From Candidatus Avimonas faecium (GTDB taxonomy: Bacteria > Bacillota > Clostridia > Oscillospirales > Acutalibacteraceae): DNA of 64,000 nt. The stretch's first letter is position 1. Every line of letters starts with the position of its first letter. The notes beneath the pieces were generated by a model. The model had not been told where the DNA came from and did not search any database. It saw only the letters and a program-made list of their open reading frames with translations. A program made the translations under genes and the position numbers. Positions 8,075 to 17,053 of this stretch are shown in pieces. The stretch lies in contig CAJFQI010000002.1 of NCBI GenBank assembly GCA_904419005.1, forward strand, positions 17,593-81,592, given 5' to 3'.

Positions 8075-8329
8075 TTGAGGACACGAAAATGGCAGAGGAA
8101 ACAAACGATGATGACACCTGCATAAGGCGCGCCTTGCCGGGAGCGAAAACGTGCCCGCCCAGCACCGGCAGAGGGAGAGGAACGCCCCGGTTTGCCTTTC
8201 CGGTTATGTGGAAAAGCCCTTCGCGCATATCATGAAGCAGACGGAAAAGCAGGCCTTGATCGGTTCCCGCGGGATCCTTGCCGAGCGGCCTCCTCATCCG
8301 TATTGCTGAGAAAGGAGCGGTCCATCTAC

Positions 8330-9142
8330 ATGTATGCAGTCATCAAGGGAAGGCGGCTGCTGGGGGCGGTCGCTTGCTGCCTGGCTTTGGCGGTGCCCGT
8401 CGGGGTGGCCTTCGCGGCGGCGGGGGCGCCCTCCCCGGCAGCGGCCGCCAATGCGGCGAACACCAATTGGGGGCTGAGCTTTCAGGAAAACGGGAAAACG
8501 CCGGTCGGCAACGCCTCGGCCGAATTCCTCAAGCAGTATAATGCCTATTACGCGGGAGACCCGGAGGAAAAGGTGATCTACCTCACGTTTGACGCCGGGT
8601 ATGAAAACGGGTACACCCCATCCATCCTGGACACCTTAAAAAAGCACGGCGTCAAGGCGACGTTTTTTGTCGTGGGGAATTATATAGAAACCGCGCCCGA
8701 CCTCGTCCGGCGGATGGCGGCGGAGGGGCATACCGTCGGCAACCACACCTATCACCATCCGGACATGTCCAAAATCTCGGATACCGAGGCGTTCCGCCGG
8801 GAGCTGGAGTCGCTTGAAGACCTGTACAAGGAAACCACCGGCCAGGAAATGAAGAAATTTTACCGCCCGCCCCAGGGCAAGTACAGCGAAAGCAACCTCC
8901 GGCAGGCTAGCGAGCTGGGGTACGCCACCTTTTTCTGGAGCTTGGCCTATGTGGACTGGTATGTGGATGACCAGCCGACGCGGGAGCAGGCGTTTGACAA
9001 GCTGCTGCCCCGCATCCATCCCGGCGCGGTGGTGCTGCTGCACAGCACGTCCCAGACCAACGCCGAAATCCTTGACGAGCTGCTCACCAAATGGGAGGCG
9101 GCCGGCTATACCTTCGGCACGCTTGACGAGCTCTGCGCCTAA
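8330..9142 (+). CDS. Polysaccharide deacetylase (PdaA-like peptidoglycan N-deacetylase)
   Basis: 270 aa from ATG 8330, preceded by AAAGGAG. An N-terminal signal/membrane segment (LLGAVACCLALAVPVGVAFAA) is followed by a NodB-homology domain. Motif 1 is YLTFDAGYENG, with an alanine after the aspartate as in PdaA. Motif 2 is GNHTYHHPDMS, and motif 3 is FYRPPQGKYS. HPGAVVLLHS gives the catalytic histidine motif near the end. PdaA-type enzymes act outside the cell on muramic acid residues during spore cortex formation, consistent with spoIIR later in the window. A general peptidoglycan or chitin deacetylase is an alternative. Confidence 0.88.
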   Translation: MYAVIKGRRLLGAVACCLALAVPVGVAFAAAGAPSPAAAANAANTNWGLSFQENGKTPVGNASAEFLKQYNAYYAGDPEEKVIYLTFDAGYENGYTPSILDTLKKHGVKATFFVVGNYIETAPDLVRRMAAEGHTVGNHTYHHPDMSKISDTEAFRRELESLEDLYKETTGQEMKKFYRPPQGKYSESNLRQASELGYATFFWSLAYVDWYVDDQPTREQAFDKLLPRIHPGAVVLLHSTSQTNAEILDELLTKWEAAGYTFGTLDELCA

Positions 9143-9186
9143 AGCGGCCCCGCCGCCGCAAGGGCCAAAACGGCCTGTGGGGAAAA

Positions 9187-9235
9187 GCCGCCCGCCTTCC
9201 ACTCCGATCGGCGTGCGAAGGCGGGCGGCCTTTTT
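9187..9235. terminator. Bidirectional terminator between deacetylase and patatin genes
   Basis: A perfect 13-bp stem GCCGCCCGCCTTC/GAAGGCGGGCGGC is followed by TTTTT on plus and TTTTCC on minus, between two convergent genes. Confidence 0.88.
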
Positions 9236-9270
9236 GGCGCGGCGATGCCCCGACAGGGCTCCCGCCGCCG

Positions 9271-10146
9271 TTATCCGGCGCCGGAGCCAAACAGCGCGCG
9301 GATGAGGGGGATCTGCTCCTTGGTCTGCCGGTAGCCCTCCTGCATACAGCCGGCCATTTCCCGGAAGGTCAGCAGGCCGGCCTTTTCCGGGAGCCGGGGA
9401 TGCAGCAGCAGCGTTTCCCCCCGCGCGACGTATTCCCGCATCCTGGTGGTGAGGATGGTCAGGGAATGGGAGACGATCTCGATCACCCCCTCGCTTTCGG
9501 GGGGCTCGTATTCCTCGGATACGTCAACGGCGAGCACCTGCGGCACCCCGGCCGCCAGCAGGAGGTTGACCGGCAGGTTGTCGGTCAGCCCGCCGTCCAC
9601 CAGGCAGCCGCCGTCCCAGGTGACCGGGCGGAAAACCGCCGGGAAGGCGCAGCTCGCCCGGATGGCGCGGCACAGAGGGGCTTCGGTACTCCAGCGGACG
9701 CGGGGGAGGGGGCGCACCCCGGCGAGGGTGTTGGTGTACGCGATGGTTTCCCCGGTGCGGATGTTCACCGCCGGGATGATGGTGCGCAGGCTCAGGTCGT
9801 GCATGGCCTTTCCCCCGGCCAGGGAGCAGAGGAAGCGTTCAAGGCGGTCCCCCTTGACCAGCCCCTGCATGGTGACCGGCCGCCGCGTGAGGAGCTGGAC
9901 GAGCGCGAGAAGCAGCCCCTTGATGTCCGGGTCGATCAGTTCCCGCCCGCTGCGGGACAGGGAAAGCAGAATGTGCTGCAGCCGCTTGGCGGGGATACCG
10001 GCGGCGTACAGCCCGCCGACGATGCTCCCCGCGCTGGCCCCGGCCACGGCGGAGGGGTACAGCCCCGCTTCGTTTAAGGCGAGAAGCACCCCGACGTGCG
10101 CCGCGCCCCGCGTCCCTCCGCCGGCCAAAGCGATACCGAATCCCAT
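9271..10146 (-). CDS. Patatin-like phospholipase
   Basis: A 291-aa protein of the patatin/RssA family. GGGTRG (residues 9-14) forms the oxyanion hole, GASAGS (36-41) carries the nucleophilic serine 38, and VDGGLTDN near residue 188 carries the catalytic aspartate. These Ser-Asp dyad enzymes hydrolyse acyl ester bonds of phospholipids or other lipids. No signal peptide is present, so it should act in the cytoplasm or on the inner membrane face. It is convergent with the deacetylase gene and appears monocistronic. The physiological substrate is unknown. Confidence 0.9.
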   Translation of the reverse strand: MGFGIALAGGGTRGAAHVGVLLALNEAGLYPSAVAGASAGSIVGGLYAAGIPAKRLQHILLSLSRSGRELIDPDIKGLLLALVQLLTRRPVTMQGLVKGDRLERFLCSLAGGKAMHDLSLRTIIPAVNIRTGETIAYTNTLAGVRPLPRVRWSTEAPLCRAIRASCAFPAVFRPVTWDGGCLVDGGLTDNLPVNLLLAAGVPQVLAVDVSEEYEPPESEGVIEIVSHSLTILTTRMREYVARGETLLLHPRLPEKAGLLTFREMAGCMQEGYRQTKEQIPLIRALFGSGAG

Positions 10147-10358
10147 AGCCCGCCGCCCCTTTCCTTCGTTTCCTCGCTGTTTCCGCGTTCGGTTCCATGT
10201 TATGGGCCGGGAGAGGCGGTTATGACCGGCGGTCCGGCTCCGGCATGTATTTTTTGGAAAATGGGATGCGGCGGAGCCATGGGCCGGGCGCCGCCCTCCT
10301 GTACAGCGGCGACGTACTCCCTCTTTATGAATGATTCTTTAATTTCCGCGCATATGCC

Positions 10359-10387
10359 TTGCGGAGGGAGGAAAGATACGGTATGAT
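10359..10387 (+). promoter_or_regulatory. SigA-type promoter of the lemA operon
   Basis: TTGCGG (10359-10364), 17 bases, then TATGAT (10382-10387). Confidence 0.5.
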
Positions 10388-10424
10388 AAAGCCGCTGTAA
10401 AAGCATACGGCTATGGAGAGAGCA

Positions 10425-11021
10425 ATGAAGGAGTTTGATTATCTTATGAAAAAAAGCAAGGGCATTCTGCTGGGCGTCCTGGGGGCCCTGGCGCTCGTGG
10501 TGATTCTCGTGGTCGTCTGGGGGATCTCCGCCTACAACGGGCTGGTCAACGCCGAGCAGCGGGTGCATACACAGGAAAGCAACATTGAAACCCAGCTCCA
10601 GCGCCGCAGCGACCTGATCCCGAACCTGGTCAATACGGTCAAGGGATATGCCGCCCACGAGGAGGAAATCTTCACCGCCCTGGCGGAGGCCCGCGCCAAG
10701 CTGAGCGGCGCCTCCTCCCTGGAGGAGATGGACGAGGCGGACAGCGAGCTGAGCAGCGCGCTCAACCGCCTGATGGTGATTGTGGAGAATTACCCGGATC
10801 TGAAGGCGGACCAGAACTTCATCGGCTTGCAGGATGAGCTGGCGGGCACCGAAAACCGGATTGCGCAGGCCCGCCGGGATTATAACGAGGCCGTGCAGGA
10901 ATACAATGGGAAGGTTCGGCGCTTCCCCTCCAACCTGATCGCCGGGATGTTTGGCTTTGAACAGGCGGACCTTTTTGAAAGCGACGAGGGCGCTTCCTCT
11001 GTGCCGGAAGTGAGCTTCTGA
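10425..11021 (+). CDS. lemA: LemA family protein
   Basis: About 198 aa. A single N-terminal membrane helix (ILLGVLGALALVVILVVVWGI) is followed by the LemA helical domain with its typical QRRSDLIPNLVNTVKGYAAHE and the later YNxxVQxYN region (YNEAVQEYNGKVRRFPSNLIAGMFGF). The function is poorly known; it is a membrane-anchored helical protein usually encoded next to a TPM-domain protein, as here. ATG 10425 has GGAGAG six bases upstream, better than the ORF-track ATG 10413; ATG 10446 is also possible. Confidence 0.92.
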   Translation: MKEFDYLMKKSKGILLGVLGALALVVILVVVWGISAYNGLVNAEQRVHTQESNIETQLQRRSDLIPNLVNTVKGYAAHEEEIFTALAEARAKLSGASSLEEMDEADSELSSALNRLMVIVENYPDLKADQNFIGLQDELAGTENRIAQARRDYNEAVQEYNGKVRRFPSNLIAGMFGFEQADLFESDEGASSVPEVSF

Positions 11022-11043
11022 GCCGCTTTGCAGGGAGGGGGAG

Positions 11044-11868
11044 ATGCCGATGGCAGCGACTGCGGCCGATGCGGCGGTCTGGACGGCGGGGAAAAGGCGG
11101 CTCCCGCTGCTGCTTAGCCTGATCGGCCTGGCGGCGGCGTTCACGCTCCCGGCGGCTGCGGCCTCCGCGGATTACCAGCCGACCGAACGCTTTTTTGTCA
11201 ACGATTTTGCCGGGGTGATTTCCTCATCGGACGCCGAGGAGATCTACGCCCTGGGGGCGGAGCTCCAGGAGAAAACCGGCGCGCAGGTGGTGGCGGTCAC
11301 CGTCCCGACCACCGGCGGCGAGGATATCCGCCAGTATGGCCTGGACCTGGGCCGGGACTGGGGGATTGGGCAGGAGGATGAGGACAACGGCGTCCTGCTC
11401 CTGCTGGTGACCGAGGACCGGCAGGTCAGCATTGAGGTGGGCTACGGCTTGGAAGGCGCGCTCAACGACGCCAAAACCGGCCGGATTCTTGATACCTACG
11501 CCACCCCGGATTTTGCGGAGGGGGCGTATTCCTCGGGGATGCGCAAGGCCTACCGCGCCCTGGTCAACGAGGTGTATATAGAGTACGGCCTGGATCCGGT
11601 TGATGACGATTACGTCCCGGATTCCCCGGAGGAGGAGGGCGGCGGCCAGAACGTGCTGGCCGCGCTTCCCTTTGTCCTTTTCCTGGCTCTCTTTGCCTTC
11701 ACCATGGTGCGGAGCCGCACCCGCGGCGGCCCGCCCTTTATCTTCTTCGGCGGCCCCCGCGGCGGAGGCGGCTTCCACGGCGGAGGCGGGGGCTTCGGAG
11801 GCGGCGGAGGCGGCTTCCACGGCGGAGGCGGGAGCTTCGGCGGAGGCGGCAGCTCCCGCGGGTTTTAG
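11044..11868 (+). CDS. TPM-domain membrane protein (YgcG family)
   Basis: A 274-aa protein with an N-terminal signal segment (LPLLLSLIGLAAAFTLPAAAA), a TPM domain (FFVNDFAGVISSSDAEEIYALG to DEDNGVLLLLV), a second membrane helix (LAALPFVLFLALFAFTMV), and a tail of GGGG, F and H repeats ending SSRGF. The TPM domain is found in thylakoid and bacterial membrane proteins and has been linked to phosphatase activity or photosystem repair elsewhere; its bacterial role is unclear. It starts 22 bases after lemA with GGGAGGGGG before ATG, and the lemA-TPM pair is widely conserved. Confidence 0.9.
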   Translation: MPMAATAADAAVWTAGKRRLPLLLSLIGLAAAFTLPAAAASADYQPTERFFVNDFAGVISSSDAEEIYALGAELQEKTGAQVVAVTVPTTGGEDIRQYGLDLGRDWGIGQEDEDNGVLLLLVTEDRQVSIEVGYGLEGALNDAKTGRILDTYATPDFAEGAYSSGMRKAYRALVNEVYIEYGLDPVDDDYVPDSPEEEGGGQNVLAALPFVLFLALFAFTMVRSRTRGGPPFIFFGGPRGGGGFHGGGGGFGGGGGGFHGGGGSFGGGGSSRGF

Positions 11869-11997
11869 CCGCCGGCTTGTATTGTGCCCGTTTGCCTCCC
11901 GCCGGACGGAACGATACCGGCCGGGCGCGGGAGCCGTTCCGGGATGTGGCGTCGGCCCTGCGGGGCGCACAATTGGAAAATGGAACAGTGAGCGCAA

Positions 11998-12040
11998 GGG
12001 TGTGCGGCAGGACGGGGACGTTGGCCGCGCACCCTTTTTT
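11998..12040 (+). terminator. Terminator of the lemA-TPM operon
   Basis: An 11-bp stem GGGTGTGCGGC/GCCGCGCACCC (one G-U pair) is followed by TTTTTT. It lies 130 bases past the TPM stop. The remaining 11869-12322 gap shows only a -10-like TATACT at 12186. Confidence 0.85.
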
Positions 12041-12322
12041 CGCCCGCTGCGTTTTGCCGGCGTTTGCCGCTCCTTTTTCGTCGCCGAGTCGTCGGATGGG
12101 CAGCCGGGGACGCCCCTCCGGTTCCGTTCAGAGGGGCGGAAGGAAAGGGAAAAATTCGCCCAGGGAATAGACTTTTCCTAAGAAGTATACTAAAATAGAT
12201 GGATAAAAGCCTGCGGGCGCCCGGCGCTGGGACGCCCCGGCAGTATGCCGCCGGAGGGCCTGCCATGCGGAATCGCACCGCCGGCAGGGCGGCTGGAAAA
12301 GAATGGACAGGAGGGAGCCCGG

Positions 12323-12985
12323 ATGGAACTGTGGGATCTTTTGAATGAGCGGGGGGAGCCGACCGGCAACACCATGGTACGCGGCGAACGGCTGCGGCTG
12401 GGGCAGTATCATCTGGTGGTCCACATCTGGGCGGCGGATTCCCGGGGGAGGCTGCTGATCCAAAGGCGGGCGGACCATCTGGCCTTGATGCCCGGCGTTT
12501 GGGCGGTGACGGGCGGCTCGGCCATCCACGGCGAGGACAGCTTGACCGCCGCCCGGCGGGAGCTGCGGGAGGAGCTGGGGATTGCCGCCCGCCCGGAGGA
12601 GCTGGAATTTGTCGGCCGGCTGCGCCGCCGCAATTCCTTCAGCGACCTATGGCTCCTCCGGCGGGATATCGCCTTGCAGGAGCTCACCCTGCAAAAGGAG
12701 GAGGTGGCCGACGCCCGCTGGGTGACCCGGGAGGAGCTGGAGGCGATGGTGCGGGAGAAAACCTTCCACAACTACGGCCGCCCCTATTTTGAAAAGGTGT
12801 TCCGCGCGGTTTACGGCAGTGACGGCGGGGAACCGGGCGCCTCCCCAGGCAAACCGGCCGGCGGACAAGTGAGGCAAGCCCCAAAACGCGCTGGCACAGG
12901 GCGCAGGGAGGCTGAGCTCTGCCCGGGAAATGGCTCTGCGCCGCCTTCGGAGGCGAATACGCGGAAAAGGGGAGGAATGGGATGA
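12323..12985 (+). CDS. Nudix hydrolase
   Basis: 220 aa from ATG 12323, which AGGAGGG precedes by six bases; the ORF-track start at 12245 is too early. It opens MELWDLLNERGEPTG, as in isopentenyl-diphosphate isomerase-like Nudix proteins, and carries a complete Nudix box GGSAIHGEDSLTAARRELREELGI with all glutamates. The family cleaves nucleoside diphosphates linked to another group, using Mg2+. The last 45 residues after FEKVFRAVYG are low-complexity and not part of the fold. The stop overlaps the next ATG by four bases, so the HAD gene is translationally coupled. Confidence 0.92.
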   Translation: MELWDLLNERGEPTGNTMVRGERLRLGQYHLVVHIWAADSRGRLLIQRRADHLALMPGVWAVTGGSAIHGEDSLTAARRELREELGIAARPEELEFVGRLRRRNSFSDLWLLRRDIALQELTLQKEEVADARWVTREELEAMVREKTFHNYGRPYFEKVFRAVYGSDGGEPGASPGKPAGGQVRQAPKRAGTGRREAELCPGNGSAPPSEANTRKRGGMG

Positions 12986-13842
12986 AACGGCTGTACGTCA
13001 CCGACCTTGACGGGACGCTGCTCAACAACCGCGCGGCGCTTTCCGCCCGTTCGGCGGCGATCCTTAACAGGCTGATTGAGCAGGGGGCGTGGATTTCGGT
13101 CGCCACCGCCCGCAGCCCGATCGGCCTGGCGATGACCAACCTTCGTCAGGTGCGCTTCCGCCTGCCTCTGGTGCTGATGAACGGGGCGCTGCTTTACGAC
13201 CTGCCATCGTCCCGGATCCTTGAGGGCTGCTGCTGGCAGCCCGGAACCGCCGCGCAGGTGCTGGAAATCTGCCGCCAAGGGGGGAAGACCCCCTTCCTGT
13301 ACCGGGTGGAGGACGGGAAGATGGACATCGTCTTTACCGGCTTGACCTCGGAGGGGGAACGGGCGTTTTACCGCAGCCGGGCGGAAAAATTCCCCGGCGC
13401 CTTCCGGCAGGTTCCCTCCTATCCGCTGGACGAGGCGGTGTACTGCTCGATGCAGGACAGCGAATCGGTCCTCCGCCCGATCCGGGAGAGGCTGCAGGGC
13501 CTGCCGGATGTGGCCAGCGTCCTGTACGCCGATACCTACCGGAAGGGAAACTGGTATCTTGAGGTTTTTTCCGCCCGCGCGGGCAAGGGCAACGGCGTCC
13601 GCCGGCTCCGCGACCGCTTGGGGGCGCGGGCCGTCACCGCTTTCGGCGACAACGACAACGATCTGCCGATGCTCGCAATGGCCGATACCGCCTGCGCCGT
13701 CGCCAACGGGACGACGGCGGTCCGGGAAAAGGCCGACGTGATTATTCCCTCCAACGAGGAGGACGGCGTGGCGGTTTACCTATTGAACGACTTTCGGCCG
13801 GACGGACAGGGACGGCCGGATCAAAGGAGCGAGACAATGTGA
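12982..13842 (+). CDS. Cof-type HAD hydrolase
   Basis: A 286-aa protein of the Cof/HAD-IIB subfamily. Motif I is VTDLDGTLLNN with both catalytic aspartates, motif II is the serine/threonine of ISVATARSP, and motif III/IV is GKGNGVRRL with FGDNDNDLPMLAMADTACAVANG. The C2-type cap sits between. These are Mg2+-dependent phosphatases of sugar phosphates, nucleotides or FMN; the substrate is not predictable. The start overlaps the Nudix gene (ATGA) and its own stop overlaps the CDF gene (GTGA). Confidence 0.9.
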   Translation: MKRLYVTDLDGTLLNNRAALSARSAAILNRLIEQGAWISVATARSPIGLAMTNLRQVRFRLPLVLMNGALLYDLPSSRILEGCCWQPGTAAQVLEICRQGGKTPFLYRVEDGKMDIVFTGLTSEGERAFYRSRAEKFPGAFRQVPSYPLDEAVYCSMQDSESVLRPIRERLQGLPDVASVLYADTYRKGNWYLEVFSARAGKGNGVRRLRDRLGARAVTAFGDNDNDLPMLAMADTACAVANGTTAVREKADVIIPSNEEDGVAVYLLNDFRPDGQGRPDQRSETM

Positions 13843-15002
13843 CGAATTTCCTAATCCGTTTGTTTATCCGCAACCCGGAGGACACGGAAAGCAGCGGCGC
13901 GCGCTACGCCTACGGACGGCTGGCAGGCGCCGCGGGCTTGTGCGCCAACCTCCTGCTTTTCCTGGCTAAGCTGCTGGCCGGCCTGTTTTCCCAGAGCATG
14001 GCGATCGTGGCCGACGCCTTCAATAACCTTTCGGACGCCGGTTCCTCGCTGGTGACCCTGGTCGGCTTCAAGCTTTCCAGCGCGCCGCCGGATAAGGAGC
14101 ACCCCTTCGGCCACGGGCGGATGGAATACCTCACCGCGATGGCGGTGGCGGTGATGATCATGCTGGCCGGGCTGGAGTTGGCCCAAAGCTCGATTGACAA
14201 GATCCTGCACCCGAGCGGGACCGATTTCCAGCTGCTTTCGGTGCTGATCCTGGCCGCCGCGATCGCCGTCAAGCTCTGGATGGCGCTGTTTTACCGCCGC
14301 ATCGGCAATCGGATTGATTCCGAGGCGTTGCGCGCCGCGGCGGCGGACAGCCGCAACGACGTGATCTGCACCGGCGTGGTGCTCGTTTCTTCGGTGGTCG
14401 GCCTGCTGACCAGCTGGGAGATTGACGGCTGGGTCGGCGCGGCAGTGTCGCTGTTTGTCCTTTGGTCCGGCTTTTCCGTGCTCAAGGACACGGTGTCCCC
14501 CCTGCTCGGCCAGGCGCCCGACCCGGAGATGGTGAAGGGTATCCGCTCCATGGTGCTATCCCACGAGGGGGTCATCGGCGTGCACGACCTGATGGTGCAC
14601 AACTACGGCCCCGGCCGGTGCGTGATTTCCCTGCATGCGGAGGTGCCCGCGCATGAGGATTTGCTCCAGAGCCACGATCGAATTGATTGCATTGAAAAGG
14701 AGATTGCGGGGAAATATAACGCCGTGGTCTGCATCCATATGGATCCGGTCAATACCGACGATCCCCGGGTGGAGCATCTGCTTACGCTGACGCGGGATAT
14801 CCTGCACGGCATTGACCCCAGCCTCAGCCTGCACGATTTCCGTGTGGTGTTCGGCCAGACCCACACCAACCTGATCTTTGATGTGGTGGTGCCTTACGGC
14901 TACAAGGGCGCGGACGGCCTGTGCGGCGAAATCCAGCATGAGCTGTGGCAGAGGGACCCCCATTTGTTTGCGGTGGCTACGGTGGAGCACAGCTATACCT
15001 GA
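13839..15002 (+). CDS. Cation diffusion facilitator (CDF) metal transporter
   Basis: 387 aa from GTG 13839. Six membrane segments include the paired metal site ADAFNNLSDAGSS in helix 2 and AADSRNDVICT in helix 5 (two aspartates each), and HPFGHGRMEYLTAM follows helix 2. A C-terminal cytoplasmic ferredoxin-like domain (GVHDLMVHNYGPGRCVISLHAEV) senses metal. It should export Zn2+, Fe2+ or Mn2+ in exchange for protons. The gene overlaps the HAD gene by four bases, making Nudix-HAD-CDF one transcript, with the ATP-grasp gene 81 bases further on. Confidence 0.93.
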   Translation: MTNFLIRLFIRNPEDTESSGARYAYGRLAGAAGLCANLLLFLAKLLAGLFSQSMAIVADAFNNLSDAGSSLVTLVGFKLSSAPPDKEHPFGHGRMEYLTAMAVAVMIMLAGLELAQSSIDKILHPSGTDFQLLSVLILAAAIAVKLWMALFYRRIGNRIDSEALRAAAADSRNDVICTGVVLVSSVVGLLTSWEIDGWVGAAVSLFVLWSGFSVLKDTVSPLLGQAPDPEMVKGIRSMVLSHEGVIGVHDLMVHNYGPGRCVISLHAEVPAHEDLLQSHDRIDCIEKEIAGKYNAVVCIHMDPVNTDDPRVEHLLTLTRDILHGIDPSLSLHDFRVVFGQTHTNLIFDVVVPYGYKGADGLCGEIQHELWQRDPHLFAVATVEHSYT

Positions 15003-15083
15003 GACCTACAGGAAGGGGCGGGCCTATACGCAGGGCGCTTTAAGGCGTTTTGCCCGAGGAAAACGAGGAGGAAACAAGGAGAT

Positions 15084-15968
15084 ATGGCGGGATATATTCT
15101 TTATAACGGCTTCTGGAACCCGGACGGCCCGCCCGACCCGGTGTTAAGGCTGGAGGCCGCCGCACAGGCCAGGGGGAGGACGCTGACCCCGGTCCCCAAC
15201 AACAAAGCGGTCGTCGAATTTTCCGGCGGGATCACCGTCTCCGGCTTTGACGCGGAGGATTTCGCGCTGTTCTGGGACAAGGACATCCGGCTGGGACGGG
15301 CCCTGGAGGCCATCGGGGTGCGGCTGTATAATCCCGCCGCGGTTGTGGAGCTCTGCGACGACAAGGCCGCCACCCATTGGAAGCTGGCGGCCCAGGGGAT
15401 CCCGATGCCCCGTACCCTGGTCGCGCCCATGACCTATGTGCGCATGGACGAGGAACCGTCCCGCCTGTATCTTGAGCGGGCGGAGGAACGCCTGGGCTTC
15501 CCGATGGTGGTCAAGGAATGCTACGGCTCCCTGGGCGGGGAGGTCTATCTCGCCCATAATGCGGCGGAGCTGCGCGCCCTGGCGGAGCATATGGGATCCC
15601 GGCCCTTCTTCTGCCAGGAGTTTATCGGGGAAACCGCCGGGACGGACCTGCGGGTCTATGTGGTGGACGGCCGCCCCGTGGCGGCGATGCGCCGCCGCTC
15701 CGACACCGACTTCCGCGCCAATATCGGCAACGGGGGGCACGGGGAAGCCTATGCCCTCACCGAGCAGGAGGCGGAGCTGGCGGTACGCTGCTGCCGGATC
15801 CTGGGCGCGTATTTTGCGGGGGTGGATCTGCTGTGGGAGGCGGACGGCACGCCGCTGGTGTGCGAGGTGAATTCTAACGCCCATATGGCGGGCATCACCG
15901 CCTGCACCGGCGTAGATGTGGCGGGCGAAATTGTCAATTTTGTTTTCTCCCAGGAACGTCAGCGGTGA
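15084..15968 (+). CDS. ATP-grasp ligase (RimK-like)
   Basis: A 294-aa protein with an N-terminal pre-ATP-grasp half and an ATP-grasp domain. MVVKECYGSLGGEVYL holds the ATP-binding lysine and glycine-rich loop, FFCQEFIGETAGTDLRVYVV follows, and LVCEVNSNAHMAGI is the Mg2+-binding E-x-N motif. It resembles RimK/LysX alpha-L-glutamate ligases, which add an amino acid to a carboxylate using ATP. The substrate is unknown. It follows the CDF gene in the same direction and meets convergent aroF at the hairpin 16001-16032. Confidence 0.88.
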   Translation: MAGYILYNGFWNPDGPPDPVLRLEAAAQARGRTLTPVPNNKAVVEFSGGITVSGFDAEDFALFWDKDIRLGRALEAIGVRLYNPAAVVELCDDKAATHWKLAAQGIPMPRTLVAPMTYVRMDEEPSRLYLERAEERLGFPMVVKECYGSLGGEVYLAHNAAELRALAEHMGSRPFFCQEFIGETAGTDLRVYVVDGRPVAAMRRRSDTDFRANIGNGGHGEAYALTEQEAELAVRCCRILGAYFAGVDLLWEADGTPLVCEVNSNAHMAGITACTGVDVAGEIVNFVFSQERQR

Positions 15969-16000
15969 GTTGGCGGACGATATATTCAGCCAGCCGATTA

Positions 16001-16032
16001 GAAGGGCGGGAGGGTTAACCCTCCCGCCCTTC
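16001..16032. terminator. Perfect inverted repeat between ATP-grasp and aroF genes
   Basis: GAAGGGCGGGAGGG and CCCTCCCGCCCTTC form a 14-bp perfect stem with loop TTAA. The aroF stop codon lies in the loop and the last aroF codons form one arm. Neither side has a good U-tract, so termination may be weak. Confidence 0.6.
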
Positions 16033-17025
16033 AAGCGTGAGCTGCGCTTTGACCTTGCCCATGACCCCGTCGAACTGGGCGGGGGTGAGGGACTGTGCCC
16101 CGTCGCAGAGAGCGGCCTTGGGGTTATTATGCACCTCAATCATCAAGCCGTCCGCTCCGGCCGCGACCGCCGCCTTGGACAGGGGCTCCACCAGCCAGGG
16201 GATGCCCGCCGCGTGGCTGGGATCAACGATCACCGGCAGGTGGGAATGGTGCTTGAGCAGCGGTACGGCGGAGATATCCAGTGTGTTGCGGGTGGCGGTC
16301 TCAAATGTGCGGATGCCTCGCTCGCACAGGATAACCTGCTCGTTGCCCCCGGCCAGGATGTATTCCGCGCTCATCAGGAATTCCTCCATCGTGTTGGCCA
16401 GGCCCCGCTTGAGAAGCACCGGCTTGCCGCAGTGCCCCAGCGCTTTGAGCATTTCAAAATTCTGCATGTTGCGCGCCCCCACCTGGATCACGTCCACGTC
16501 CCGGAACAGGCCGAGATGGGAGAGATCCATGATCTCGGAGACGATGGGAAGGCCGGTTTCCTGCTTGGCCAGCAGCAGCAACTCCAGCCCTTCGGCGTGG
16601 AGACCCTGGAAGGCGTAGGGGGAGGTGCGGGGCTTGAACGCGCCGCCCCGCAGCAGCTTGGCGCCGCTCGCCTTGACCGCTTTGGCCACAGCGACGATCT
16701 GCTCCTCGGTTTCCACCGAGCAGGGGCCGGCGATCACGCTGAAATGCGGGCCGCCGAATTGCGCGTCCCCTACGGCGACGACGGTGTCGTCCGGATGGAA
16801 TTTCCGGTTGGCCGCCTTGTACGGTTCGGATACCCGTTTGACATCCTCCACGATGTCGTTGGCCCGCACCGATTCCAGGTTTACGCGGGAGGTGTCGCCC
16901 ACCAGCCCTACAATGGTGGTGTGCTCGCCGTCGCTGCGGTGGCAGGTCAGGCCCTGGGCCTCCAGGCCGTGCAGCAGGCCCTCCACCTTCTGCTCGTCCG
17001 CGTTTTGCTTTAGGATGATAATCAT
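16015..17025 (-). CDS. aroF: 3-deoxy-7-phosphoheptulonate (DAHP) synthase, type I-beta
   Basis: A 336-aa enzyme that condenses phosphoenolpyruvate with erythrose 4-phosphate, the first step of aromatic amino acid synthesis. The N-terminal 70 residues (MIIILKQNADEQKVEGLL to TSRVNLESV) form the ferredoxin-like regulatory domain known from Thermotoga-type enzymes, which allows feedback inhibition. The barrel shows FSVIAGPCSVETEEQI, LLRGGAFKPRTSPYAFQG, and PVIVDPSHAAG near the end. ATG 17025 has AGGAGG eight bases upstream. It lies behind a leader peptide and terminator hairpin (see 17107-17223 and 17054-17092), so expression probably responds to charged tRNA. Confidence 0.95.
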   Translation of the reverse strand: MIIILKQNADEQKVEGLLHGLEAQGLTCHRSDGEHTTIVGLVGDTSRVNLESVRANDIVEDVKRVSEPYKAANRKFHPDDTVVAVGDAQFGGPHFSVIAGPCSVETEEQIVAVAKAVKASGAKLLRGGAFKPRTSPYAFQGLHAEGLELLLLAKQETGLPIVSEIMDLSHLGLFRDVDVIQVGARNMQNFEMLKALGHCGKPVLLKRGLANTMEEFLMSAEYILAGGNEQVILCERGIRTFETATRNTLDISAVPLLKHHSHLPVIVDPSHAAGIPWLVEPLSKAAVAAGADGLMIEVHNNPKAALCDGAQSLTPAQFDGVMGKVKAQLTLEGREG

Positions 17026-17053
17026 ACCGGTTCCTCCTGTTTGTTTAGAAAAT

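Noticed and set aside
8075-8329. A gene in the gap after the EamA transporter
   Set aside because: Frames here have no ribosome site or family pattern; the deacetylase start is fixed by AAAGGAG at 8310.
11750-11865. Glycine-rich tandem repeat as a separate element
   Set aside because: It is the coding sequence of the Gly-rich tail usual in TPM proteins paired with LemA.
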